Under the pieces are notes generated by a model that was not told the DNA's origin, searched no databases, and was given only the letters and a program-made list of their open reading frames with translations. 15,388 nucleotides of DNA, from the NCBI GenBank assembly GCA_015057205.1, contig SVEW01000051.1:1-15388 (forward strand). The letters are read 5' to 3'. Both the position numbers and the translations under genes were made by a program. This DNA is from Lachnospiraceae bacterium (GTDB lineage Bacteria; Bacillota; Clostridia; Lachnospirales; Lachnospiraceae). This document shows positions 1-7,573 of this stretch, one piece after another. Positions within the stretch are counted from its first letter, which is position 1. Every line of letters starts with the position of its first letter.

Positions 1-39
1 ATTACCATTCCAACTATGCAACCCCAACACATTATTCTC

Positions 40-1665
40 CTAATTTGCATTTTTCTTCTTATCCTCCGCTTCCATTTGCTTAGTCACTTTCCGCGCATAA
101 TCAACTGCCTCAAAATAAATGTAATCCAATGACTTACCCAGTACCTTCTCGTAATCTCCCTCAGATTTCAATAGTTCGATAGTTTTCTCCATGCCATAAG
201 TTTGATAAACATACTCTGTAATTGTGGCATATTCCGAGTAATCATACAAGTTTGGATCAACTGCAAATGGAACACCCTTAGGTGCCTTACGATTAGGATC
301 ACGTGAAAACTCTCCCTGTACGCTATACAACATACCTTTACACGCAATGTAGTTCTGGCCCACTTTCAACGAATTTGGATCCAATCCATCTTCCTTTTCT
401 ACAAGCCACGAGCGTATAGAATCATACATTCTATTCTTCAATCGAAAATACGCAACCCAGCACGCCATTCCTTCATAAGACGGTTTGTGACTGTTACCAC
501 GCAATACTCCGCCCTTTTTCATTGTCAAATAATGAATATACTCATGTAGCAAACTATGTAATCCATAATTCCATGAATAATTAAGTTTAATATTCATAGT
601 TCCCCACTGTGTTAATCCAGTTGCACCTACATTGCTATGGAAATCCAGAAATATTTTTGCTTTTCCAATCTTTTTAGGAAGATAATCTTTCAGAAATTCT
701 CTTGCATCCGCAAAATCCTTGGCTCTGATTAGCTCTACGGCATTATATTTTTTAATCATCTTCTTATACCCAATGCGCTTAATATCCTTGTCATACAGTA
801 TCCAAATGACATCCGGTCGTTCAATTTCATAATCTCCAGGGTCGCTTCCGATTTTCTGATCTGTATACACATAATTCGTAGGCTTTAAATAATCTTTAGA
901 AAACTCTGCATACGTTTCTGTTCCGCTAATACTTTTCAACCATTTATTCTTTTCATTTTCCAACTTTTTCTTATCGTAGTTTTCCAGACTTTCACACAAT
1001 GCCTCATATTCTTCCAAGGAATATTCTTTCACGTACCACGCCGCAAAGGATTTGGCTGCCGCCTTCGTCATAGCAACCTGCTCTTCTGAAAAAATCTTCG
1101 GATCTATCATCGGGACACAAAAATCCAGCAAAAACATATTTTCTTTCTTAGAAAAGAATTGTCCCATCGCTTCTTCCGTTATCTCCGCCTTCTCCTCAAC
1201 ATCAAAAAGCTGATTATCTTTACAATATAAGTAAAATAACCCATACTGCTCCAAACCACCAAGCTTGTGCACACTATTCAAAGCCATCCATAAACTGTCA
1301 TATGTGACTCCATCCCAGATTCGTATCGTCTTTCCGTTCACCTTTCCATTTATGTAGACCGTTTTTCCATCTCGCTTATTTCCTAGCACTTTATCTGCAT
1401 AATTCAAAAGTTTTGACTCACGCCGAATAAAATCTTTCGACGACTCTTCCTCGAACTTTTCCTTTTCAAAACAATATTGCACGCGTTCGAAGACCGTTGA
1501 CTCAAAAAACAATACCGTTGGAACCGGGGAACCATCCCCCTTTCCCCTTGGCCTAACATGTGTCTGTGTCCACTTCAATTGTACCGACTTCGTGCCACAA
1601 CCAGCAAAACTAAATATTACCATTCCTATTACGCAGATTATGCATACGATTCTCTTAGTTCGCAT
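40..1665 (-). CDS. Lipoprotein with HExxH zinc-metallopeptidase signature
   Basis: The 541-residue product begins with a basic N-terminus, a hydrophobic stretch and a lipobox ending FAGC, so Cys23 should be lipidated and the protein anchored outside the membrane. Residues 374-378 read HEYIH, and Glu398 lies in a YEGMA context. The HExxH-19-E spacing matches gluzincin-type metallopeptidases, in which the two His and the distal Glu bind zinc and the first Glu is catalytic. The roughly 350 residues before this motif are not recognised. The start is supported by AAGGAG just upstream of the ATG (about 1674-1679). The gene stands alone, flanked upstream by the inverted repeat at 1752-1806. A role as a surface peptidase is inferred; substrate is unknown, and an inactive peptidase-fold protein is possible. 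The ORF is sure, the enzyme class moderately so. Confidence 0.85.
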   Translation of the reverse strand: MRTKRIVCIICVIGMVIFSFAGCGTKSVQLKWTQTHVRPRGKGDGSPVPTVLFFESTVFERVQYCFEKEKFEEESSKDFIRRESKLLNYADKVLGNKRDGKTVYINGKVNGKTIRIWDGVTYDSLWMALNSVHKLGGLEQYGLFYLYCKDNQLFDVEEKAEITEEAMGQFFSKKENMFLLDFCVPMIDPKIFSEEQVAMTKAAAKSFAAWYVKEYSLEEYEALCESLENYDKKKLENEKNKWLKSISGTETYAEFSKDYLKPTNYVYTDQKIGSDPGDYEIERPDVIWILYDKDIKRIGYKKMIKKYNAVELIRAKDFADAREFLKDYLPKKIGKAKIFLDFHSNVGATGLTQWGTMNIKLNYSWNYGLHSLLHEYIHYLTMKKGGVLRGNSHKPSYEGMACWVAYFRLKNRMYDSIRSWLVEKEDGLDPNSLKVGQNYIACKGMLYSVQGEFSRDPNRKAPKGVPFAVDPNLYDYSEYATITEYVYQTYGMEKTIELLKSEGDYEKVLGKSLDYIYFEAVDYARKVTKQMEAEDKKKNAN

Positions 1666-1751
1666 TTTCCTTCTCCTTACTATAAAACATCACTCCATCA
1701 TCCAAAACAACTCCTACTTACCTATAATTCGATTTTATATCCATTCAAAAT

Positions 1752-1806
1752 AAAGGTCTATAGGTTTTCAGTTGAAATTATTTCAACTGAAAACCTATAG
1801 ACCTTT
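1752..1806. terminator. Perfect 26-bp inverted repeat, probable bidirectional terminator
   Basis: Positions 1752-1777 and 1781-1806 are perfectly complementary over 26 bp, with a three-base TTA loop. The repeat lies between the stop of the XRE gene (1897) and the start of the lipoprotein gene (1665). Read on the minus strand the hairpin ends in CTTTATTTTG; on the plus strand it ends in CCTTTTGATT. It is placed correctly to end leftward transcription of the XRE gene. The stem is unusually long and perfect for a terminator and not GC-rich, so it could also be the remnant of a palindromic mobile repeat. Confidence 0.6.
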
Positions 1807-1896
1807 TGATTATTTTAGAGTATCTTTAAATTGTGTGTATTTATGTACATAAACTGACAAATTTGCATGGAGGAAATTTATTTTACGTTGAAGAGG

Positions 1897-3687
1897 CTAT
1901 GCTTTTTTCACAGCCCCTTCTCTTTTAATCCATTCATAAAAGTCAACATATTCATTTATCGATGCTTTATAGTATAGTTCGGCAAAAATCACAGCATAAT
2001 GTGCATAACGCACGCTCATCTCATTTGAAATCCCCTCTTCCATTGCTTTGGCTGCTGCGCATCTGCTAAGCATGCCTCCTTTTCCACATTCCAGCGAATA
2101 TCGAAATCCTTCCTCCGTAACATCATGCAATGCTTCACTCATGCCTGCTTTCGACATAACCCAAATCTGATTATACAATATCGTTCCATATTCCCTATAA
2201 CAATACCGCTTATCCAAATCGCTTTGCAAAAAAACATTTCGTAACTTCTCTATCATCGCAAGAATTTCTTCCGGACACTTTTTCCCAGCTACAATACCGC
2301 AAGTAACGATTGCATCCATTTCCCACTGAAATGGTGGGCGATAGTAGATTTCCGCATCCATCGGATAAGACTTTTCAAGCATTTTAGAAAGTTCCTCACA
2401 GATTTCCTCGTTCGCCTTTGCTATTTCCGAATTCACAATTTTATAGCTTGCTGCCATTGCAGGATTTAGAAAGCTACTGCTTGCAAGCAATCTTTCAACC
2501 TCTTCCACATCATCACGCCCTGAAGCTTGACGTATTTTCCATATTAGTTCCAATTCCGCAAAGGAATATACTGGCACAAATGAACTCTGACGCTCAGATA
2601 CCATACCCAAACGCTCCATTATCTCCGAAAACTTGGAACCATTCATCGTACATTTCCCATTCTCAATATCCGAAAATGTACTTTGATTTTCATAAATACC
2701 CGCCATCATACTTTCCTGAGTTAATCCCATAGTATGACGCTCGCCTCGAATAATTTTATAATCCAAATGATGTACACACGAATAATCACGAAAAAATATT
2801 GCATCCTCTATTACTCTTTTATTATAAACCTCTTCAATTTCTTCAAGCGGTGTCACCAATCGCTCCCAATAAGAAGCCCGCTCGCTGTTCCCACTTTTCT
2901 TATACAACGCAACAACTCGTTTCTTCAGCGGAATAATGAAATAGCTTATAGAATTCTTACGCAACTGCATCAACGCCTCTTCATAATTCTGAATCCGTTC
3001 CTCATTCGATAAATCGCACCACGCTCCTCTGTAATAAACACATTTGGGATAAACGCGTGCTCTCAGCCCTTCATCGCTAATTCTGCACGCAATCGAATAG
3101 CATTTTTGCGCAACCTTGCTCGCCTCATCTGCCTCACCCAGCTGATAACAAGCCTTTCCATACCCTAAAAGCGTTTCCACTTCCCAGGTAGAATACCGCT
3201 CTGTTCCTGGCTCTTCCTTCTTGTAATCCAGTGCCACCGATTTCAACGCTTCTTTAAAACTTTCCTTGGCGTGAGAATAGTTTTTTTCACACTCTAAATA
3301 ATAAAAGCCCTCGGTTCGATAAAAAAACATACGCTCTACCGCCCTACTCATTTTATACAATGACCGTAGTTTTACAAGCCCCTCCCTTGCTCTCTCTCCA
3401 TCAAGAAACAGAATTGCTTCTTCTATGTTTTCACGCACCGCCATTTTTTCGTATTCTTTCTTCGATAATACGCACTCAAAATTGTCCGGGTTCTTATTCA
3501 GTCGTTCCAAAATAACATCAAAGTCCAATTTATAAATCTGCTGCATACCCTTTTCCATTTTGCTTAGGGCTTGCACCGTACACAAACCATATGCCGTTTC
3601 ATGCAACGAAGCTCCACTTTCAGCGCGTGCCCCCGCAAGGATTTTTCCTACTCTACGTCCCACCCCTATTTGTGCCTCCTTCTTCAT
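1897..3687 (-). CDS. XRE-family regulator with two HTH regions and helical repeats
   Basis: The 596-residue cytoplasmic protein has an N-terminal helix-turn-helix at about residues 9-65 (start RRVGKILAGARAESG, then LSKMEKG, typical of XRE/Rgg regulators). Helical segments resembling TPRs follow, for example around the YGKACYQLGEADEASKVA stretch. A second XRE-like segment lies near residues 312-370 (MGLTQESMMAGI, then FSDIENGKCTMNG). The C-terminal 200 residues are again helical and lack an enzymatic motif. The architecture suggests a peptide- or ligand-responsive transcription factor; this is inference from the family. An ATG preceded by TGGAGA supports the start. It lies 91 bases downstream of the aldehyde dehydrogenase on the same strand, with its own possible promoter between. 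A perfect hairpin follows it. The target genes are not evident. Confidence 0.85.
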   Translation of the reverse strand: MKKEAQIGVGRRVGKILAGARAESGASLHETAYGLCTVQALSKMEKGMQQIYKLDFDVILERLNKNPDNFECVLSKKEYEKMAVRENIEEAILFLDGERAREGLVKLRSLYKMSRAVERMFFYRTEGFYYLECEKNYSHAKESFKEALKSVALDYKKEEPGTERYSTWEVETLLGYGKACYQLGEADEASKVAQKCYSIACRISDEGLRARVYPKCVYYRGAWCDLSNEERIQNYEEALMQLRKNSISYFIIPLKKRVVALYKKSGNSERASYWERLVTPLEEIEEVYNKRVIEDAIFFRDYSCVHHLDYKIIRGERHTMGLTQESMMAGIYENQSTFSDIENGKCTMNGSKFSEIMERLGMVSERQSSFVPVYSFAELELIWKIRQASGRDDVEEVERLLASSSFLNPAMAASYKIVNSEIAKANEEICEELSKMLEKSYPMDAEIYYRPPFQWEMDAIVTCGIVAGKKCPEEILAMIEKLRNVFLQSDLDKRYCYREYGTILYNQIWVMSKAGMSEALHDVTEEGFRYSLECGKGGMLSRCAAAKAMEEGISNEMSVRYAHYAVIFAELYYKASINEYVDFYEWIKREGAVKKA

Positions 3688-3705
3688 ACTTTCTCCACAA
3701 TTACG

Positions 3706-3764
3706 ATTGTATCATGTTTTCTGACATATCTCTATTATCTGACAAATATAGTACAAAAAAGTAC
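3706..3764 (-). promoter_or_regulatory. Candidate promoter/operator of the XRE gene with direct repeats
   Basis: Reading leftward, a TACAAT -10 candidate (3706-3711) sits shortly before the XRE start, but the -35 position (about 3729-3734, TAGAGA) is poor. Two copies of TGTCAGA lie 18 bp apart (plus-strand TCTGACA at 3720-3726 and 3738-3744), flanking the poor -35. This arrangement would fit an activator binding on one DNA face, possibly the XRE protein itself. A GTAC-6-GTAC palindrome follows at 3751-3764, and a weak AT-rich hairpin (3757-3778) overlaps it. All of this is suggestive only. Confidence 0.3.
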
Positions 3765-3778
3765 AACACTTTACTTTT

Positions 3779-5170
3779 CTAAAGAATCTTCCGCAACACC
3801 TTCCACTTCGCATCCGTCAACTCTCCGTAGCGAATCGGAATGTCCACTTTTGTGGTGTTTTCCACCACCGACTTGCGATGACTAAAGGTTTCAAAACTGT
3901 ATTTTCCGTGGTATCCGCCCATTCCGCTATTTCCAACGCCGCCAAAGGGCATGTTGGGATTGCTGATGTGCAAAATAGTATCATTCACGCAGCCGCCTCC
4001 AAAGGGAATTCGTTTCAGCAACTGATGAGCCAACGCACGATTCTCCGTGAAGATATAGGTTGCCAATGGATGGGGGCGATCATTTATTTTTTCCACCGCC
4101 TCATCAAGATTCTGATAAGTGATTACCGGAAGAATCGGGCCAAATATCTCTTCTTCCATAATCTCGTCCTCCCAGGTAACTCCGGTAAAAATAGCCGGGG
4201 CAATGCGCCGCTCTTCTTCCTTTCCTTCGCCGCCAAATACCGCTCGGCTTCCGTCAGAGGCCTCCGCTTTCGCTTTTGCACGCTCAATTAACCCCATTAA
4301 TCGCTGATAATGATGGGCATTGATAATGCGCGGATAATTTACATTATTGACCGCGTCCGGATACCGTTTTGCAATTTCACTCCGGATATAGGCTAGTAGC
4401 TTCTCTTTTACTTTTTCATCTACCAGCAAATAATCTACGGTTATACAGGTCTGGCCGGCATTTAAAAGTTTTCCCCAAACGATACGTTTTGCTGCCATAC
4501 GCAGGTTGGCCGAATCGGTGACAATGCAAGGACTTTTGCCACCAAGCTCTAAGGACACCGGAATCAAATCCTCTGCTGCCCGTTTCATAATGGTTTTTCC
4601 CACTCTCGGACTTCCCGTAAAAAAGATATACTGATAGTCCTGCTGCAATACCGTATCGTAGTCGAGGGTGGCGTCAACACAATACGCCTCTTCCTCTTTA
4701 AAAGCCTCCCTCATAATGGTCGCAATGACTTCCGCGCAATTGGGGCTGCTCTTCGAGCACTTCAGTACTACGCAGTTTCCCGCGGCTATCGCACCTACCA
4801 CCGGCGACAAAGCCAGCAAAAGCGGATAATTCCACGGTGCTAATACCAGCACGACGCCATAAGGTTCCCGGTAAATACGACTTTTCGCCGGCCAGGTGCC
4901 AAGGGTTCCCCGTACTCGTTTTGGCCGAGCCCACTTTGAAAGATTGCGCATTACATGACTAATTTCTTCCAACACCATGGAAATCTCAGCCATATACGTC
5001 TCGGCTCTTCCTTTTCCAAGGTCCTTGTAAAATGCCTCATAAAGATCTTCTTCATGTTTCAAAATACTCTGTTTTAATCGAATCAAAAGGGCAATCCGCT
5101 TACCAATAGGTCGGGTTTTGCCGGTTCGAAAATATGCTTGCTGCCGTACAACAATTTCTTTTAACTCCAT
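3779..5170 (-). CDS. Aldehyde dehydrogenase (ALDH3-like)
   Basis: This 463-residue enzyme would oxidise an aldehyde to the acid with NAD(P)+. The fold markers are in order: TGSPRVGK cofactor loop near residues 185-192, LELGGKSP with general base Glu208, and NAGQTC with catalytic Cys242. The C-terminal FGGVGNSGMGGYHGKYSFE block is characteristic of the class 3 group. The 34-residue Glu-Cys spacing and overall length fit that group too. Its ATG follows the TAA of the upstream aminotransferase with no gap (TAAATG), so the two are likely translationally coupled. The pairing suggests that the dehydrogenase removes an aldehyde made by, or next to, the PLP enzyme or the class II aldolase further upstream. 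The substrate is not determinable; long-chain or short-chain aldehydes are both possible. Confidence 0.93.
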   Translation of the reverse strand: MELKEIVVRQQAYFRTGKTRPIGKRIALLIRLKQSILKHEEDLYEAFYKDLGKGRAETYMAEISMVLEEISHVMRNLSKWARPKRVRGTLGTWPAKSRIYREPYGVVLVLAPWNYPLLLALSPVVGAIAAGNCVVLKCSKSSPNCAEVIATIMREAFKEEEAYCVDATLDYDTVLQQDYQYIFFTGSPRVGKTIMKRAAEDLIPVSLELGGKSPCIVTDSANLRMAAKRIVWGKLLNAGQTCITVDYLLVDEKVKEKLLAYIRSEIAKRYPDAVNNVNYPRIINAHHYQRLMGLIERAKAKAEASDGSRAVFGGEGKEEERRIAPAIFTGVTWEDEIMEEEIFGPILPVITYQNLDEAVEKINDRPHPLATYIFTENRALAHQLLKRIPFGGGCVNDTILHISNPNMPFGGVGNSGMGGYHGKYSFETFSHRKSVVENTTKVDIPIRYGELTDAKWKVLRKIL

Positions 5171-6664
5171 TTACACCAATCCTTTATTCGTCTTCTTTAC
5201 ATGTTTAAATACATTTTCAAAACGGTTCAATGCTTCATCAATAATCTCCGGTGTATCCGCCATTGACGTATACAAACGGCTTCCCGCTAGGGTTACGATA
5301 CCGTTTGCCATATAGGCAGCGCCCATTTTTTCCATGGAATCCTTACGCACATACATCATATCCTTGTGCTTCAACAATCCCTTAGCTGATTTCAGGAAGG
5401 ACATGGAAGAAAAGTCAAAACTCATGGCACCGGTGCACTCTAAGTGTACAATGGAACCTTGGTTGTATGCCACAAATGGCAATCCATACCGGTCAATTAA
5501 TTCTTTTAATCCGTCGCAAAGGCGGTCACCCATTTTACCTGCAATCTCGCATGCATTGGTGCGCTCGATTTCCTGAATTGCTGTGTATCCCGCAATACAA
5601 GAAAGTGGGTTTGCCGATAAGGTTCCACCTACATAAGCACGATGTTTTCCGGTGGCAAGTCCTGCTGCCATAAGGGAAGCATACTCTTTCTTACCGCCAA
5701 CGCCACCGGCTGCCGGATATCCTCCTGCTACGATTTTTCCGAAAATAGTCAAATCCGGAACTACATCGAAGTATCCCTGTGCACCGGAAAGTCCTACACG
5801 AAATCCCGTTACTACCTCGTCGAATATTAACAACGCACCATACTTATCGCAGAGTTCACGGACTCCCTTATTATAGTCGTGTGCCACCGGTCTGGTTCCA
5901 CTTTCCGGTCCCACCGGCTCTACCAAAACAGCCGCTGTTCCACCGGTTAAGCGGTTACGTTTCAGCATTTTTTCTAACATATTTAAATCATTCGGGCGAA
6001 CTTCATCGGTCTTTCCGAAACTGCTATTCGGAATTCCGTGGGATTCTAACAGTGCACGGCTTCCCGGAATCTTCAATCCGTAAACCATCTGGTCAGACCA
6101 TCCATGGTATGCACCACCAATCTTGATGATGTGTTTTTTCCCGGTTGCAATACGGGCGATACGTAAAGATGCCATAACCGATTCGGTTCCGGAACCGAGC
6201 ATACGGAACATCTCCACATTCGGCATATGCTTGTTGATTTCTTTGGCTATTAACATCTCTGATTCATGCAACAATCCCGTTACCGGTCCGCATTCGCTTA
6301 GCAATTCGAAAACTTTGTCCCGAACCGGCTTGTAGTTGCTACCAAGAATGGTCGGTCCTCCCGCCTGTAAGAAGTCGATGTACTGATTCCCGTCCTTGTC
6401 ATAAAGATACGCGCCTTCTGCTTTTGCCATACACATTGGAAACGGTTTGTTGAATGCCAGATTATGTTGCACACCACCCGGAATGTATTTCTGAGATTCC
6501 TCGAAAACCGCGTAGCTTTCCTTACATTTCTCGTTGTAATATGGCATTATTTCATTGTTATAATACTCGTCCGTCACTTCCCAGATTGGTTGAGACGTCA
6601 GCTCTTTCAATTTTCTATTAATTTCCTTTGGGTCATCCCAACGGCTAATTCCACAATTCTTCAT
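5171..6664 (-). CDS. Class III aminotransferase, glutamate-1-semialdehyde aminomutase-like
   Basis: The 497-residue PLP enzyme shows the class III pattern: GSGTESVMASLRIAR (cofactor phosphate contact), GAYHGWSD, FDEVVTGFR with Asp282 for the pyridine nitrogen, and FGKIVAGGYP with Schiff-base Lys310. The Asp-Lys spacing of 28 matches glutamate-1-semialdehyde aminomutases. It is longer than HemL, with about 60 extra N-terminal residues and an extended C-terminal segment, and there are no haem genes nearby. It is therefore probably a paralogue acting on another amino or keto substrate rather than HemL itself. AAGGAGG precedes the ATG by a good distance. It is followed directly by the aldehyde dehydrogenase and preceded by the 63-bp repeat array, which separates it from the kinase-aldolase run. 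Whether it is co-transcribed with those genes is unclear. Confidence 0.92.
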   Translation of the reverse strand: MKNCGISRWDDPKEINRKLKELTSQPIWEVTDEYYNNEIMPYYNEKCKESYAVFEESQKYIPGGVQHNLAFNKPFPMCMAKAEGAYLYDKDGNQYIDFLQAGGPTILGSNYKPVRDKVFELLSECGPVTGLLHESEMLIAKEINKHMPNVEMFRMLGSGTESVMASLRIARIATGKKHIIKIGGAYHGWSDQMVYGLKIPGSRALLESHGIPNSSFGKTDEVRPNDLNMLEKMLKRNRLTGGTAAVLVEPVGPESGTRPVAHDYNKGVRELCDKYGALLIFDEVVTGFRVGLSGAQGYFDVVPDLTIFGKIVAGGYPAAGGVGGKKEYASLMAAGLATGKHRAYVGGTLSANPLSCIAGYTAIQEIERTNACEIAGKMGDRLCDGLKELIDRYGLPFVAYNQGSIVHLECTGAMSFDFSSMSFLKSAKGLLKHKDMMYVRKDSMEKMGAAYMANGIVTLAGSRLYTSMADTPEIIDEALNRFENVFKHVKKTNKGLV

Positions 6665-6717
6665 GTTATCCTCCTTGCTAATTCCTTTATATCTATGTTT
6701 CGTTCATACTTGTCTCG

Positions 6718-7080
6718 TTTTCTACCACCGTTTTCGCGATTATTCATTTTTAGGGGTAGGAGATTTTTGTGCTTGCTTCATTTTCTACCACCAGTTTTGC
6801 GATATTCTCTTTTTAGAGGTAGTGTTTTTTTGTGCCTGCTTCATTTTCTACCACCAGTTTTACAGTTTATCATTTATAGGGGTAGCATTTTTCAACGGCG
6901 ACCATAATTCCATACCACTATTTCGCATAACTTCATCTTTTAGGGGTAGGTTTTTCCGACGGTAGCAAAATTCCATACCACCATTTCGCACAACCACATC
7001 TTTTAGAGGTAGTTTTTCTCGACGGCAGCCAAATTCCATACCATCATTTCGCATAACACTATCTTTTAGGGGTAGTCTTT
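6718..7080. repeat. Six-copy tandem array, 63-bp unit, two sequence types
   Basis: Six copies are anchored by TACCA at 6723, 6786, 6849, 6913, 6976 and 7039, giving periods of 63, 63, 64, 63 and 63. In every copy a second anchor, AG(G/A)GGTAG, lies exactly 29 bases after the first. The two ends of this core (TACC and GGTA) are complementary, so each could form a small hairpin. Copies 1-2 share a tail with TTTTTGTGC(T/C)TGCTTC, and copies 4-6 share a head with TTCCATACCA and TTTCGCA. Copy 3 has the head of the first type and a tail like the second, and carries the single extra base. The array fills most of the 482 bases between gtrA-like and aminotransferase genes. Function unknown. Confidence 0.85.
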
Positions 7081-7146
7081 CTCATTTCCAGGGCAATTTC
7101 GTCCCCTGCCAGTCCTCACTCGGCGGGTCGCACAGCATCTACAGGC

Positions 7147-7569
7147 TCACCCGGTCACGCTTCGGTTGGTATCTAGCGTATCTCGGAACACAAAAAAGCG
7201 ATCATACACATACTCCGTGCTTAAATTAAGCACCATATTAAGTCCCGTCACCAAATACTCATTCCAATGCAACGTTTCTACCAAATAATCGCCACCAATG
7301 GTTGTCACCGGTGTGAACACCGCATAAAACAGCGCTACTTTCAACATTGCCACCGGCACATTATTGGCACTCTGGAATGTAAACTTTCTATTTAATGTAA
7401 AGTTCCACAATACCGATAAAATAAGAGCAATCAGATACCGCGGCCAATACCGCATGCTTGTAAACTCCGTCAAAAGCGAAAAGCTTCCAATCTCAATCAC
7501 CCCGGCCGAAATCGAGAAACACACAAATTTGATGACCCGAATCAGCTCCTTTTTCTTCTCCTGCTCCAT
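7147..7569 (-). CDS. GtrA-family membrane protein
   Basis: A 140-residue protein with four predicted membrane segments, at about residues 10-31, 41-59, 74-95 and 103-123. It has the family's typical end, in which the last helix runs into a YVYDRFFVFRD motif, and the WNFTLNRKFTF motif after helix 2. Members of the family are proposed to help move lipid-linked sugars across the membrane for surface polysaccharide modification. The ATG is four bases after the aldolase stop, and the sequence TAAGGAAATG makes the stop codon part of the ribosome binding site, so it is clearly the last gene of the kinase-aldolase run. A GtrA protein is an unexpected partner for what look like catabolic genes. The family call is confident, the role is not. 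Confidence 0.88.
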   Translation of the reverse strand: MEQEKKKELIRVIKFVCFSISAGVIEIGSFSLLTEFTSMRYWPRYLIALILSVLWNFTLNRKFTFQSANNVPVAMLKVALFYAVFTPVTTIGGDYLVETLHWNEYLVTGLNMVLNLSTEYVYDRFFVFRDTLDTNRSVTG

Positions 7570-7573
7570 TTCC

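Noticed and set aside
5171..6664. Assignment of the PLP enzyme as HemL
   Set aside because: The catalytic residues match the family, but the protein is longer at the N-terminus and C-terminus than HemL and no tetrapyrrole genes are near.
6464..6965. Plus-strand ORFs running through the aminotransferase start and the repeat array
   Set aside because: They are antisense to a clear gene and stay open only because the repeat period is a multiple of three; the products are Phe/Leu/Cys-rich without ribosome binding sites.
6718..7080. CRISPR-like periodicity (37-base core, 26-base remainder)
   Set aside because: The cores differ between units, the parts between them are similar rather than unique, and no cas gene is present. 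It is an ordinary tandem repeat in architecture.
7088..7107. CAGGG/CCCTG hairpin after the GtrA gene
   Set aside because: Only 5 bp with a ten-base loop and no following T-run on the leftward strand, so it does not qualify as a terminator.
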